Positions 11,559-20,797 are shown, counted from the first letter of the stretch. The stretch: 64,000 nt of DNA from Cellulomonas marina (GCF_900111925.1 NZ_FOKA01000015.1:1-64000); one strand, 5' to 3'. Numbers and translations: made by a program. The notes: generated from the letters alone by a model not told the origin.

Positions 11559-12356
11559 TCAGGGCTGGCGGGCGTGCCGGCCGAGCAGGCGGACGGCCTC
11601 GTCGTGCGTCGCGGGCAGCGGCACCGACCACACGTGCGGCGGGACGCGGACGCCGACGGCCGCCTCGAGCCCCGCGCAGAGCGCCGAGACCGCGTGGTGG
11701 GTGCGGTGCACGCGGTCCTCGACGCCGTCGCGGTCGTCGAGGACGGCGAACAGCCCGCCGCCGAGGGTGGCCATCGGATGACCGTGACCGTAGACACGTG
11801 CGAGGGCGTCACCGGCCACCGCGGACCGGGCCGCGCGGGCCAGTGGCGGCAGGTCCCCGGCCGCGACGTCGACGAGCACGAGGCAGTGCTCCTCGGTCAC
11901 CGACCGGCCCCGACGGGCTGCCGTCAGGTACGTCTCCTCCAGGCGGACCGCGAGGTACTCCTGGCGGGGCAGGCCCGTCTCGGGGTCGGTGCTCGCGCCA
12001 ACCGCCAGGGCGTCGGCCTGGGCGTCGGACCAGGCGACGCAGAACGCGCGGACGACCGCAGGGGGCGTGGCGACCTGCCCGGCGGCGACGAAGAGGCAGG
12101 TCAGATCGTCGAGAGCCTCCCCGATGCCGACGCCGTCGTACCCCCGCGCGCGGCCCAGGTCCTCCGCCGCCCCCACCGGGCACGCCCCCGACGAGACCGC
12201 CGCCGCCAGCTCCTCGACCTCCGGACCGGACCAGTCGGCGACCCGGCGCCACACCGTGCCGAGGCTCGCCTGACGCCACCGCTCGCGCAGCAGCACGGCG
12301 GCTGCATCGCGGGCACGGGTGGTCGTCACGGGGAAGAGAGTGCTCCGTCGCGGCAT
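11559..12356 (-). CDS. Degenerate GGDEF-like protein
   Basis: The protein has 265 residues from the ATG at 12356, chosen because AGGTGG lies 7 bases upstream. An alpha-helical N-terminal half leads to DPETGLPRQEYL near residue 130, which resembles the DxLTGLxNRR opening of GGDEF domains. Farther on, ATLGGGLFAVL stands where the GGDEF signature should be, so diguanylate cyclase activity is unlikely. It may be a regulatory relative of a cyclase, or a different fold. It is divergent from the giant ECF sigma gene, with a small palindrome in the shared promoter region. Confidence 0.5.
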   Translation of the reverse strand: MPRRSTLFPVTTTRARDAAAVLLRERWRQASLGTVWRRVADWSGPEVEELAAAVSSGACPVGAAEDLGRARGYDGVGIGEALDDLTCLFVAAGQVATPPAVVRAFCVAWSDAQADALAVGASTDPETGLPRQEYLAVRLEETYLTAARRGRSVTEEHCLVLVDVAAGDLPPLARAARSAVAGDALARVYGHGHPMATLGGGLFAVLDDRDGVEDRVHRTHHAVSALCAGLEAAVGVRVPPHVWSVPLPATHDEAVRLLGRHARQP

Positions 12357-12410
12357 CGTGACGCCACCTGACACAATTCACCCGTTCCGCTTCGGTTCGA
12401 TCCTCCGTGT

Positions 12411-12427
12411 CGTCCCACTATGGGACG
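12411..12427. promoter_or_regulatory. Palindrome in the divergent promoter region
   Basis: CGTCCCA-CTA-TGGGACG is a perfect inverted repeat with 7-bp arms. It lies between the GGDEF-like gene and the giant sigma factor gene, and overlaps an upstream possible ATG (12420) of the latter. It is a candidate operator. Confidence 0.45.
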
Positions 12428-12452
12428 CTGTAGCGGAACGGGGGGTACGTGC

Positions 12453-15400
12453 GTGGACGGGGTGGAGCTCGACGGTGTCCTGAGTGACGCCGAGCTCATC
12501 GCTGCGACCCGAACAGGGGACGCGGCGGCCTTCGGCGCGCTCTACGAGCGGCACGCGGGCGCCGCCTGGGTCGTGGCGCGGCAGTACAGCCGGTCCGAGG
12601 CCGACGCCGACGACCTGGTGTCGGACGCCTTCGCGGCGGTCTGGAACGCACTGACCAACGGGGCCGGGCCCGAGGCCGCCTTCCGCGCCTACCTCTTCAC
12701 GGCGGTCCGGAACACGGCGAACACCCGGCGCAAGGCGCAGCTGCGCACCCAGCCGACCGACGACGCCGCGGTGCTCGAGGCGGCGGCGCCGTCGGTGCCC
12801 GGCGTCGACGAGGGGGCGATGGCCGGCGCCGAGCGCGGCATGGTCGCCCGCGCCTTCCGGTCGCTGCCCGAGCGGTGGCAGGCCGTCCTGTGGCACACCG
12901 AGGTCGAGCGGATGAGCCCCGCGCAGGTCGCGCCGGTGCTCGGGCTGTCCGCGAACGGTGTGGCCGCCCTCGCCTACCGGGCCCGGGAGGGGCTGCGGCA
13001 GGCCTACCTGCAGGAGCACCTGCAGGGGGAGACGGACGCGGCGTGCCGGGGGATCGCCGGCAAGCTCGGCGCCTTCGTCCGCGGCGGGCTGGGCAAGCGC
13101 GAGAACGCGACGATCGAGGCGCACCTCGAGACGTGCGACCGCTGCCGCGCGCTCGCCCTCGAGCTCGGGGACGTCAGCCACGGCATGCGCGCCGTCGTGG
13201 CGCCGCTGGTCCTGGGTGCCCTCGGCGTCGGGGCCCTCGCGCACGTGCTCCCGCTCGGCGGTGGTCTGGCAGCCGGCGTCGCGGCCCTGTCCGGGTCCGC
13301 CGCAGGTGCTGCTGGCGCGGGCGGCGCGGCTGCCGCCGGTGCAGGCTCGGCGGGCGCGGGTGGTGCCGGGGCCGCCGGAGGTGCGGGCGCCGGGGCGGGT
13401 GCGGGCGGGGCCGGGGCTGCTGGCGGCGCCGGCGCGGCTGGTGCCGGGACGGCTGGCGCCGGTGCCGGAACGGCTGGCGCCGGCGCCGGGACGGCCGGTG
13501 CGGGCACGGCAGGTGCGGCTGGTGCCGGTGCGGGGACGGCGGGTGCGGCTGGTGCCGGGACCGCGGGCGCGGGTGCGGCTGGTGCCGGCACGGCGGGTGC
13601 GGCTGGTGCCGGCACGGCGGGTGCGGCTGGTGCCGGCACGGCGGGTGCGGCTGGTGCCGGCACGGCGGGTGCGGCTGGTGCCGGCACGGCGGGTGCGGCT
13701 GGTGCCGGCACGGCGGGTGCGGCTGGTGCCGGCACGGCGGGTGCGGCTGGTGCCGGCACGGCGGGGGCGGGCGCGGCCGGTGCAGGGACCGCGGGTGCGG
13801 GGGTGGCGGGTGCGTCGACCGCCGGTGCCGCGGGGACGGCGGCCGGAGCCGGGACGGCGGGCGCGGCCGGGGCAACGGGCGCCGGTCTCGGAGCAGGTGC
13901 GGGCGGTGCCGGGGGCGCCGGCGCCCTCGTCGGGACGGGTGCCGGGGCGTCGAGCGCCGGCATGGGGACCGTGGGCGCCGGTGCGGCGGGCGCGGCGGGT
14001 GCGGCGAAGGCCGTGGGCGCTGCCGGGGCGCTCGGTGCGACGGCACAGGCCGGAGCCGGGACGGGTCTGCTCGGGTCGGCGGCCGGCACCGCGGCTGGCA
14101 CGGCAGCCGGAACCGCAGCCGCCGGTGGTACGGGCGCGGCCGCGGCGGGCGTGACCGCCGGCATGACGGCGGGTGCGACGACGGCAGCAACGACGGCAGC
14201 AACGACGGCGGCGACCACCGTCGGTGCTGCGGCGGCCGGGACCACCGCCGCCGGCGCGGCGGCTGCGGCGGGCACGGCGGCGGCGACGGTGGGTGCCGTC
14301 GGGGCGACCGCGGCGGCGGGCACGGCCGCCGCCGGGGCGCTGGCTGCCGTGGCGGCCGTGCCGGTGGCCGCCGTGGCGACCGGGGCGCTGACCGTGGTGG
14401 TCGGCGCGGTGACGGTCGCCGGCGTCCTGGCGGCGACGGCCCCGACCGAGGCGGCGACCGCGCCGCCCCCGACGGAGATCACGCAGCCGGAGGTGCCGTC
14501 CCAGACCGGGGGCGGCGGCATCGGCCCGTTCGACCCCGCTTCCGCGCTGCCTCCGCTCGGCGCGGACCCGGCGGCGCTGCCGGTCGAGGACCCGACGCTG
14601 CCGCCCGCCGGAGCGGCCACCTCACCGCTCGCGGGGGCGCCCCAGATCGTCGTCGAGGGGCCGTCGCAGGGCTGGGTCCTCACCGCGGGCGAGCCGGAGC
14701 AGAGCGCGACCTTCGTCGTGCGCAACGTCGGGACGCGGTCCGCCACGGACGTCGTGGTGACGATGGCGCTGCCGGACGGCGTGACGCTGGGCGACTTCAC
14801 GGCGTTCGCCGGCTCCGTCGTGAGCGGGACGTTCGCCCCCTCCGGCGGGCAGGCGTGGACCTGCGAGGGCGCGACCGACGGGCTGCGCTGCTCCCTCGAC
14901 GAGCTCGTCGCGGGCGGCTCCGCGGTCCTCGTGCTGAGCCTGACCGTCTCCGACGAGGTGCAGGTCGACGCCGGCGTCGTCGACTTCGACGTGCGCGGGG
15001 ACGGGCTGGCGTCGCAGCGGCCGAGCGTCGCCTTCGGCATCTCCTCGCCGCCGCGGCTCGTCGTCGCCGACGTCGGTCCCGTCCGGCTCGTCAGCGGGCA
15101 GCGCGGGACGGTCACGATCGTGCCCGCCAACCGGGGGCGGTCGACGACCTCCGCGGCGGAGCCGGCGGCGGTGCTCGTCCGGGTGCCCGACGGGCTCGTC
15201 GTGGACGTGGCGGACGCCGGTGCGTGGACCTGCGGCCCGCCCGCGGCCGCGGGGGACGGCTCGGGCGCGAGCGAGCTGCTGTGCACGCAGGACGTCCTCG
15301 CCGGGGGCTTCTCGTCGCCGCTCGTGCTGGGCCTCACGGCCACCCGCGACGCCGCGACCGGGGTGCCGCCGCAGCTGTCCGTGACCGCCTCGGCCGGCGC

Positions 15401-17093
15401 CCGCAGCACGACGACGACCGTGCCTGTCGTGGTGCAGCCCGCCCCGCAGGTGTCGGTGGCCGTCGCCGCGGACGCGCTGCGCGCGGGTGTCGCCACCGAC
15501 GTGGCGATCACCGTCCGGAACAGCGGCAGCGTGCCGACCACCGGGGCGTCCGTCCGGCTGGCCGCTCCCGTCGCGCTCGCATGGGCGCGGGTGCCCGACG
15601 GGTGGGCGTGCTCGGCCGGCGGTCCCGCCGGGACGGCCGTGACCTGCTCCACCGGCGGCACGTTGGCGCCCGGGGAGGCGGCCGTGCTGGTGGCCTCCCT
15701 GACGCCGGAGGTCGGCGTCGTGGGCGACCTGCCCGCCCTCGACGTCCGGGCCGGTGCGGACGGTGCCGCGGGCGCCGCGGGCTCCGCGCCGCTGACCGTG
15801 CTCCCGCCCGTCCTCGGCCTCGACGCCTCGGCGCTGGCGGTCCTGCTCGACGACCGCGGGCGCGGCACCGTGACGGTGTCCGGCCGCGTCGGCAGCGGGT
15901 CCGCGGCCGCCGGCACGACCGCCGTCCTGACGCTCCCGGCCGGGTTGCGCGCCGCTCCGGGGGCCGGTCCCGACACGCCGGGCTGCACGGCGGGCACGCC
16001 GGCCGCCGACGGCACGCAGGACGTGACGTGCGCGGTGGGCACCGTGGCCGCCGGCGGCCGGGTCGAGGCCCTCGTGCACGTCGTGCGCACGGGTGACGCG
16101 GGCCCCGTGCGCGCACAGCTGCGGGCGGCGGGCGCCGCACCGGCCGTGGCGAGCGGGACGGGCACCGTCTCCGCCTCCCGGCTGGCGCCGCGGTTCAGCG
16201 CCGGGCCGGGCTGGTCGGTGCTGCAGGCGGGCGCGCCGCTGCTCGGCTGCGCTGCGGACGACGCCGTGTGCCGCGAGATCAGCGCGACCGGCGCCTCCGG
16301 GGACCGACGCACCAACGACGGCCTGGGCCTGGTCCCGCTGGCCGAGGCGGGCCGGACGCCCTCGTCGAGCACGACGATCGACGTGCCCGCCGGCCGCGAG
16401 ATCGCCTTCGCCGGCCTGTACTGGTCGGCGGGTGCCGGCCCCGAGGACAAGTTCACGGGGAGCCTGCGGACGGCCTCCCTGCGCGGTCCCTCCGGCGACT
16501 GGACGCGCGTGACCGCCGACGAGGCGGACCTGCGGACGGTGCGGGACGAGGCCGGCCGCCGGCTGTACCAGAGCTTCGTCGACGTGACGGAGCTCGTCCG
16601 GGCGGGCGGCGGCGGCACGTGGTCGCTGGCCGACGCGGCGCTGTCCGGCATGCGCACCGACCCCTCGCCGTCCTACTACGGCGGCTGGGCGCTCGTCGTC
16701 GTGCACGCGGACCCCGACGCGCGCGGCACCGTCACGGTCGAGGACGGCGGCGCGTGGGTCGGGCGCGGCGCGAGCGAGCCGGTGCTCGCCCTCGCGGGGA
16801 CGCGCGGCGGGGCGGCGCGGGTCGGCGTCGTCGCCTGGGAGGGCGACCGCGGGCGCGGCGACGGGCTGTCGCTGGCCGGGACGCCGCTGGTGCCGCTCGG
16901 CCCCGCCGGGCCGGGCTCCGCGCAGGACGTGTTCGACGGCACGGTGCTCGGGCGGCCGGAGCACGACAGTCTCGGCGTCGACGTGCGGACCTTCGCCGAC
17001 GTCCCGCTCCGGGACGCGACCGCGACGCTCGTCGCGCAGGGCGGGGACGACGGCGTGCTGCTCGGCGTCGTCACCGTCACCACCTGGGGCTGA
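12453..17093 (+). CDS. Giant membrane-tethered ECF sigma factor with exported C-terminal region
   Basis: The N-terminus is an ECF sigma factor. Region 2 is around residues 15-70 (ARQYSRSEADADDLVSDAFA) and region 4 around 120-185 (RSLPERWQAVLWHTEVERMS). A zinc-finger-like segment with HLETCDRC follows, as in ZAS anti-sigma domains. Next come a hydrophobic segment, some 350 residues of Ala/Gly/Thr repeat, and a second membrane segment near residue 650. The rest is a Pro-rich linker and about 850 residues of DUF11/CARDB-like beta repeats, ending in an adhesin-like domain (YYGGWALVVVHADP). ECF factors with C-terminal zinc finger and membrane extensions are known in actinobacteria; this one is exceptionally long. 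GTG 12453 (GGGGGT upstream) is preferred to ATG 12420. Release of the sigma part would need proteolysis, which is inferred. Confidence 0.75.
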   Translation: MDGVELDGVLSDAELIAATRTGDAAAFGALYERHAGAAWVVARQYSRSEADADDLVSDAFAAVWNALTNGAGPEAAFRAYLFTAVRNTANTRRKAQLRTQPTDDAAVLEAAAPSVPGVDEGAMAGAERGMVARAFRSLPERWQAVLWHTEVERMSPAQVAPVLGLSANGVAALAYRAREGLRQAYLQEHLQGETDAACRGIAGKLGAFVRGGLGKRENATIEAHLETCDRCRALALELGDVSHGMRAVVAPLVLGALGVGALAHVLPLGGGLAAGVAALSGSAAGAAGAGGAAAAGAGSAGAGGAGAAGGAGAGAGAGGAGAAGGAGAAGAGTAGAGAGTAGAGAGTAGAGTAGAAGAGAGTAGAAGAGTAGAGAAGAGTAGAAGAGTAGAAGAGTAGAAGAGTAGAAGAGTAGAAGAGTAGAAGAGTAGAAGAGTAGAGAAGAGTAGAGVAGASTAGAAGTAAGAGTAGAAGATGAGLGAGAGGAGGAGALVGTGAGASSAGMGTVGAGAAGAAGAAKAVGAAGALGATAQAGAGTGLLGSAAGTAAGTAAGTAAAGGTGAAAAGVTAGMTAGATTAATTAATTAATTVGAAAAGTTAAGAAAAAGTAAATVGAVGATAAAGTAAAGALAAVAAVPVAAVATGALTVVVGAVTVAGVLAATAPTEAATAPPPTEITQPEVPSQTGGGGIGPFDPASALPPLGADPAALPVEDPTLPPAGAATSPLAGAPQIVVEGPSQGWVLTAGEPEQSATFVVRNVGTRSATDVVVTMALPDGVTLGDFTAFAGSVVSGTFAPSGGQAWTCEGATDGLRCSLDELVAGGSAVLVLSLTVSDEVQVDAGVVDFDVRGDGLASQRPSVAFGISSPPRLVVADVGPVRLVSGQRGTVTIVPANRGRSTTSAAEPAAVLVRVPDGLVVDVADAGAWTCGPPAAAGDGSGASELLCTQDVLAGGFSSPLVLGLTATRDAATGVPPQLSVTASAGARSTTTTVPVVVQPAPQVSVAVAADALRAGVATDVAITVRNSGSVPTTGASVRLAAPVALAWARVPDGWACSAGGPAGTAVTCSTGGTLAPGEAAVLVASLTPEVGVVGDLPALDVRAGADGAAGAAGSAPLTVLPPVLGLDASALAVLLDDRGRGTVTVSGRVGSGSAAAGTTAVLTLPAGLRAAPGAGPDTPGCTAGTPAADGTQDVTCAVGTVAAGGRVEALVHVVRTGDAGPVRAQLRAAGAAPAVASGTGTVSASRLAPRFSAGPGWSVLQAGAPLLGCAADDAVCREISATGASGDRRTNDGLGLVPLAEAGRTPSSSTTIDVPAGREIAFAGLYWSAGAGPEDKFTGSLRTASLRGPSGDWTRVTADEADLRTVRDEAGRRLYQSFVDVTELVRAGGGGTWSLADAALSGMRTDPSPSYYGGWALVVVHADPDARGTVTVEDGGAWVGRGASEPVLALAGTRGGAARVGVVAWEGDRGRGDGLSLAGTPLVPLGPAGPGSAQDVFDGTVLGRPEHDSLGVDVRTFADVPLRDATATLVAQGGDDGVLLGVVTVTTWG
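13573..13764 (+). repeat. 24-bp minisatellite, eight perfect copies, inside the sigma gene
   Basis: The unit GTGCGGCTGGTGCCGGCACG+GCGG is repeated eight times without a mismatch. It encodes an in-frame eight-residue Ala/Gly/Thr period. Degenerate copies extend from about 13440 to 13870. Copy number could change without breaking the frame. Confidence 0.95.
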
Positions 17094-17173
17094 TCCCGGC
17101 AGGGACGCGGCAGGTCGGGGCGCCCCGGGCCCGCCGGACGTCCCTCGGCGGACCCCGGCAGCCCCGGCGGCCG

Positions 17174-17809
17174 TCAGACGATGCCGTACAGCCGGTCGCC
17201 GGCGTCGCCGAGGCCCGGCACGATGTAGGCCTTCTCGTTCAGCCGCTCGTCCACGGCGGCCACCACGACCGACACCTCGGCCCGGTCGCCGACGGCCGCC
17301 TCCAGCGTCGCCAGCCCCTCCGGCGCGGCCAGCAGGCAGACCACCGTCACCTCGCGGGCGCCGCGGTCGAGCATGTAGTCGATGCTGGCGACGAGCGTCC
17401 CGCCGGTGGCCAGCATCGGGTCGAGGAGGAAGACCTGGCGGCCCGAGAGGTCGTCGGGCAGGCGGTTGGCGTAGGTGATCGCCTCGAGCGTCTCCTCGTC
17501 GCGCCGCAGCCCGAGGAACCCGACCTCCGCCGTGGGCAGCAGGCGCGTCATCCCGTCGAGCATCCCGAGCCCGGCGCGCAGGATCGGCACGACGATGGGG
17601 CTCGGGTCGGCGATGCGGACCCCGGTGGTCGGGGCCACGGGCGTCACGATGTCGGCCGGCTCGACGCGGACGTCCCGCGTGGCCTCGTAGGCCAGGAGCG
17701 TCACCAGCTCGTCGACGAGCTGGCGGAAGGTCGGCGAGGACGTCGACGCGTCCCGCAGGACCGTGAGCTTGTGGGCGACGAGCGGGTGGTCCGCGACGTG
17801 CAGGCGCAT
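17174..17809 (-). CDS. upp: Uracil phosphoribosyltransferase
   Basis: Upp makes UMP from uracil and PRPP in pyrimidine salvage. The 211-residue length is normal. Visible motifs are [14 protein letters not shown], the PRPP loop [17 protein letters not shown], and the C-terminal uracil-binding segment [15 protein letters not shown]. It is transcribed away from tadA, with a shared 88-base spacer. Confidence 0.97.
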   Translation of the reverse strand: MRLHVADHPLVAHKLTVLRDASTSSPTFRQLVDELVTLLAYEATRDVRVEPADIVTPVAPTTGVRIADPSPIVVPILRAGLGMLDGMTRLLPTAEVGFLGLRRDEETLEAITYANRLPDDLSGRQVFLLDPMLATGGTLVASIDYMLDRGAREVTVVCLLAAPEGLATLEAAVGDRAEVSVVVAAVDERLNEKAYIVPGLGDAGDRLYGIV

Positions 17810-17897
17810 GCGCCCACCCTAGGGCTCCGTCGGGGCGAGGCGGGGCGGGCCGGTGCGGGGCGGCCTGTGCGGGGCGGTGCTGAGCGGTCCCGGTGGC

Positions 17898-18569
17898 ATG
17901 CTCGTCGCCGTGACAGTGCCCGTGCCCGTGCCCGTGCCCGCGCCGGACCCCGAGCCCGTGCCCGCCGTCGCCGGAGCCGTCGCGCGCCCGCCGTTCGCCA
18001 CGGCTGCCGACGAGGCCGCGATGGCGCTGGCCCTCGACGAGGCCCGGGCCGCCCTGGAGACGGGGGACGTGCCGGTCGGCGCGGTCGTCGTCGCGGCGGA
18101 CGGCACGGTCCTCGGCCGCGGGCGCAACCGGCGGGAGGCCGACGCTGACCCGACCGCCCACGCCGAGGTGCTGGCGCTGCGCGCGGCGGCAGCCGCGGCC
18201 GGCGAGTGGCGGCTGGCGGGGTGCTCGCTCGTCGTGACGCTCGAGCCGTGCCTCATGTGCGCGGGCGCGGCGGTCCTGGCGCGCGTGGACCGGGTCGTCC
18301 TGGGCGCGTGGGACCCGAAGGCCGGGGCGTGCGGGTCGCAGTGGGACGTCGTGCGGGACCGGCGGCTCAACCACCGGCCGGAGGTCGTCGGCGGGGTGCT
18401 CGAGGCGGCGTCCGCGGAGCTGCTGCGCGCGTTCTTCGACGCGCACCGCGGTGCGGGGCCCGAGGAGCCGGACCGCCCGGTCGACGAGGTGCCGGTCGAC
18501 GAGGTGCCGGTCGACGAGGTGCTGGTCGACGAGGTGCTGGTCGACCGCAGGCCGGGCGGCGCGGGGTAG
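17898..18569 (+). CDS. tadA: tRNA adenosine deaminase TadA with repeat extensions
   Basis: TadA converts adenosine 34 to inosine in tRNA-Arg(ACG). The zinc site is complete: HAEV with the catalytic Glu in DPTAHAEVLALR, and the PCxxC in TLEPCLMCAGAAVLARV. The core is normal, but both ends are padded. An N-terminal Pro/Val run comes from a GTGCCC hexamer repeat. A C-terminal VDEVP/VDEVL run comes from a 15-bp unit repeated four times at 18480-18539. ATG 17898 is chosen, but GTG 17910 is possible. It is divergent from upp and convergent with the next gene. Confidence 0.92.
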   Translation: MLVAVTVPVPVPVPAPDPEPVPAVAGAVARPPFATAADEAAMALALDEARAALETGDVPVGAVVVAADGTVLGRGRNRREADADPTAHAEVLALRAAAAAAGEWRLAGCSLVVTLEPCLMCAGAAVLARVDRVVLGAWDPKAGACGSQWDVVRDRRLNHRPEVVGGVLEAASAELLRAFFDAHRGAGPEEPDRPVDEVPVDEVPVDEVLVDEVLVDRRPGGAG

Positions 18570-18596
18570 CGCCACCCGGCCCGGTCACCGGGGGGG

Positions 18597-19715
18597 TCAG
18601 CGCCAGGCGGCGCGCTCGTACTGCACGGGCCAGCCGGTCCGGCTGTCGTCGGTCACGACGGCCGCGTCGCCCGTGTGGGGCAGCGTGCCCAGGCGGACGC
18701 CGAGCGTGTGCGCGGCCCGCAGCGCCCACGACGGGTCCTGCAGCGCCGCCCGCCCGACGAGGACCGCGTCCGCCGCGCCCTCCGCCAGCACCTTCTCGGC
18801 CTGCTCCGCCGTCGTGATGAGGCCGACGGCGGCGGTGGGCAGGCCGGACCGCTCGCGGATCACCCGCGCGTGCTCGACCTGGTAGCCCGGGCCGACCGGG
18901 ATGCTCGCCGGCGCGTTGCCGCCGGTCGAGACGTCGACGAGGTCGACGCCGTGGTCGGCCAGCACGCGCACGGTCTCGGCGACCTCGTCGAGCGTCAGCC
19001 CGCCCTCCACCCAGTCCGTCGCGGACACGCGCAGCAGCAGCGGCTTGGCGTCGGGCCACGCGTCGCGCACGGCGTCCACCGTCTCGACGACGAGGCGGGC
19101 GCGGTTCTCGAGGCTGCCGCCCCACGCGTCCGTGCGGTGGTTGGACAGGGACGAGAGGAACTCGTGCAGCAGGTACCCGTGCGCGGCGTGCAGCTCGACG
19201 ACGTCGAAGCCGGCCGCGTCGGCGCGCCGGGCCGCGGCGGCGAACGCGGCGGGGACGGCCCGCACCTCGTCGGCGGTCATGGCGGCCGGTGCCGCGTAGC
19301 CGGGGAACGGGTCCTCCGACGGGCCCACCGTCGGCCAGCCGCCGGCGGACGCCGGCACGCTGCCGTCGCCCTCGCCGAACGGGCGGTAGGTCGAGGCCTT
19401 GCGGCCGGCGTGCGCGAGCTGGACGCCGGACCGGGCGCCGCGGTCGGCGACGAACCGCGTGATTCGCGCCCACGCCTCGACCTGCCGCTCGTCCCACAGG
19501 CCCGTGTCCTGCGGGCTGATGCGGCCCTGGGGGACCACGGCCGTGGCCTCGGCGATGACGAGGCCGAAGCCGCCCGCGGCGCGCGCGCCGAGGTGCACGA
19601 GGTGCCAGTCGCCGGGCACGCCGTCCGTGGCGGAGTACTGGCACATGGGGGGCAGCAGCACGCGGTTGCGCAGGGTGGTGCCGCGCAGGGTCAGGGGCTC
19701 GAACAGCAGGCTCAT
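18597..19715 (-). CDS. Old-yellow-enzyme family NADH:flavin oxidoreductase (YqjM-like)
   Basis: This is an FMN-dependent ene-reductase that reduces activated C=C bonds with NAD(P)H. Its 372 residues form the expected TIM barrel. Motifs include RNRVLLPPMCQYSA with the YqjM-type Cys, WHLVHLGARAAGG, QLAHAGRKAS, the substrate-binding HAAHGYLLHEFLSSLSNHR, and the FMN phosphate segment DAVLVGRAALQDPSW. The physiological substrate cannot be read from the sequence. It lies between tadA and the sirtuin gene. Confidence 0.93.
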   Translation of the reverse strand: MSLLFEPLTLRGTTLRNRVLLPPMCQYSATDGVPGDWHLVHLGARAAGGFGLVIAEATAVVPQGRISPQDTGLWDERQVEAWARITRFVADRGARSGVQLAHAGRKASTYRPFGEGDGSVPASAGGWPTVGPSEDPFPGYAAPAAMTADEVRAVPAAFAAAARRADAAGFDVVELHAAHGYLLHEFLSSLSNHRTDAWGGSLENRARLVVETVDAVRDAWPDAKPLLLRVSATDWVEGGLTLDEVAETVRVLADHGVDLVDVSTGGNAPASIPVGPGYQVEHARVIRERSGLPTAAVGLITTAEQAEKVLAEGAADAVLVGRAALQDPSWALRAAHTLGVRLGTLPHTGDAAVVTDDSRTGWPVQYERAAWR

Positions 19716-19791
19716 GCCCGGGCGAACACCGGCCGGGCCCGCACGTGTTCCCGGCCCGGGCGGGAGCGGCGGCCCCGGTGGTCGTCGGGCG

Positions 19792-20703
19792 TCAGGTCGG
19801 CGTCGGCAGCACCGCGTCGAGCCCGGCCAGCGTCTCGCTCGTCCCGGCGTGCAGCGTCACGGTCGCCAGGGCGTCGCCGCGCGTCGCCCCGCGGTTGACG
19901 ACGACGACGGGCAGCCCTCCGGCCACCGCGTGCCGGACGAACCGCAGCCCCGACTGCACCGCGAGGGACGACCCGGCGACGAGCAGCGCGTCCGAGGCGT
20001 CGACGAGCGCGTAGGCGGCGTCCACCCGTGGGCGGGGGACCGTCTCGCCGAAGTAGACGATGTCCGGCTTCAGCATGCCGCCGCAGGGTCCCGGGCCGCC
20101 GTCCGGGTCGGGCGCCCAGCAGTCCTGGACGCGGAAGCCCTCCGTCTGCTCGATGACGGCGTCGGCGTCGGGGGCGATCTCCGGGTCGGACGGCGCGACG
20201 CGGGCGGCGAAGCCGGGGTTGAGCGCCTCGAGCCGCTCGGCGACCTCGCTGCGCGCGTACCGGGTGCCGCAGCGCAGGCACAGCACCTGGTCGTAGCGGC
20301 CGTGCAGGTCGATCACCCGCCGCGACCCGGCCACCTCGTGCAGCGTGTCGACGTTCTGCGTGACGATGCCCGTGACCACGCCGCGCGCCTCGAGGCGGGC
20401 CAGGGCGCGGTGCCCGGCGTTCGGCGCTTTGCGGCCCACGTGCTGCCAGCCCACGTGGTTGCGCGCCCAGTAGTGCCGCCGGTAGGCCGGGTCCCCGACG
20501 AAGTCCTGGAAGGTCATCGGGTTGCGCGGCGGCGACCCGGGGCCGCGGTAGTCGGGGATGCCCGAGTCGGTGGAGACGCCGGCGCCCGTGAGCACCGCGG
20601 TCCGCCGCCCCGTCAGCACCTCGACGACGTCGTCGAACGTGCCCGCGACGGGCGACGGCACGTCCGGCACCGGCCGCCCCGCGCTCGTCCGCACCTGTCG
20701 CAC
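19792..20703 (-). CDS. NAD-dependent protein deacetylase (sirtuin, SIR2 family)
   Basis: Sirtuins remove acyl groups from lysine using NAD. Motifs present are TGAGVSTDSGIPDYRG (NAD loop), TQNVDTLHEVAG, the catalytic His in IDLHGRYDQVLCLRCG, zinc Cys pairs (CLRC and DCWAP...PCGG), and LVAGSSLAVQSG. The frame is open far upstream into low-complexity DNA, but homology begins just after the GTG at 20703. That start gives a typical 303 residues. Confidence 0.92.
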   Translation of the reverse strand: MRQVRTSAGRPVPDVPSPVAGTFDDVVEVLTGRRTAVLTGAGVSTDSGIPDYRGPGSPPRNPMTFQDFVGDPAYRRHYWARNHVGWQHVGRKAPNAGHRALARLEARGVVTGIVTQNVDTLHEVAGSRRVIDLHGRYDQVLCLRCGTRYARSEVAERLEALNPGFAARVAPSDPEIAPDADAVIEQTEGFRVQDCWAPDPDGGPGPCGGMLKPDIVYFGETVPRPRVDAAYALVDASDALLVAGSSLAVQSGLRFVRHAVAGGLPVVVVNRGATRGDALATVTLHAGTSETLAGLDAVLPTPT

Positions 20704-20730
20704 CCGACCACCGTACGTCGGCCGCCGGAC

Positions 20731-20797
20731 CCGGACGCGACGAGGGCCGGGACGCGACGAGGGACCGGACGCGACGAGGGCCCGGACGCGACGAGGG
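20731..20797. repeat. Four tandem copies of a 17-bp unit
   Basis: The core CCGGACGCGACGAGGG recurs four times at a period of about 17 bp in the spacer between the sirtuin gene and the binding-protein gene. The last copy merges into the 5' arm of the hairpin at 20789-20837. Confidence 0.85.

Noticed and set aside
11559..12356. An active diguanylate cyclase
   Set aside because: The GGDEF signature is replaced by a GGGLF sequence and the DxLTGLxNR opening is only loosely kept.
13573..13764. The eight-copy array as a CRISPR
   Set aside because: The copies are directly adjacent with no spacers, have a 24-bp unit in frame with a coding region, and no cas genes are present.
13004..16657. A 1217-codon open frame on the minus strand opposite the giant sigma gene
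   Set aside because: It is Pro/Ala/Ser low-complexity sequence produced by extreme GC content and the repeat. It lacks domains and a ribosome site, and the plus-strand frame has clear sigma motifs.
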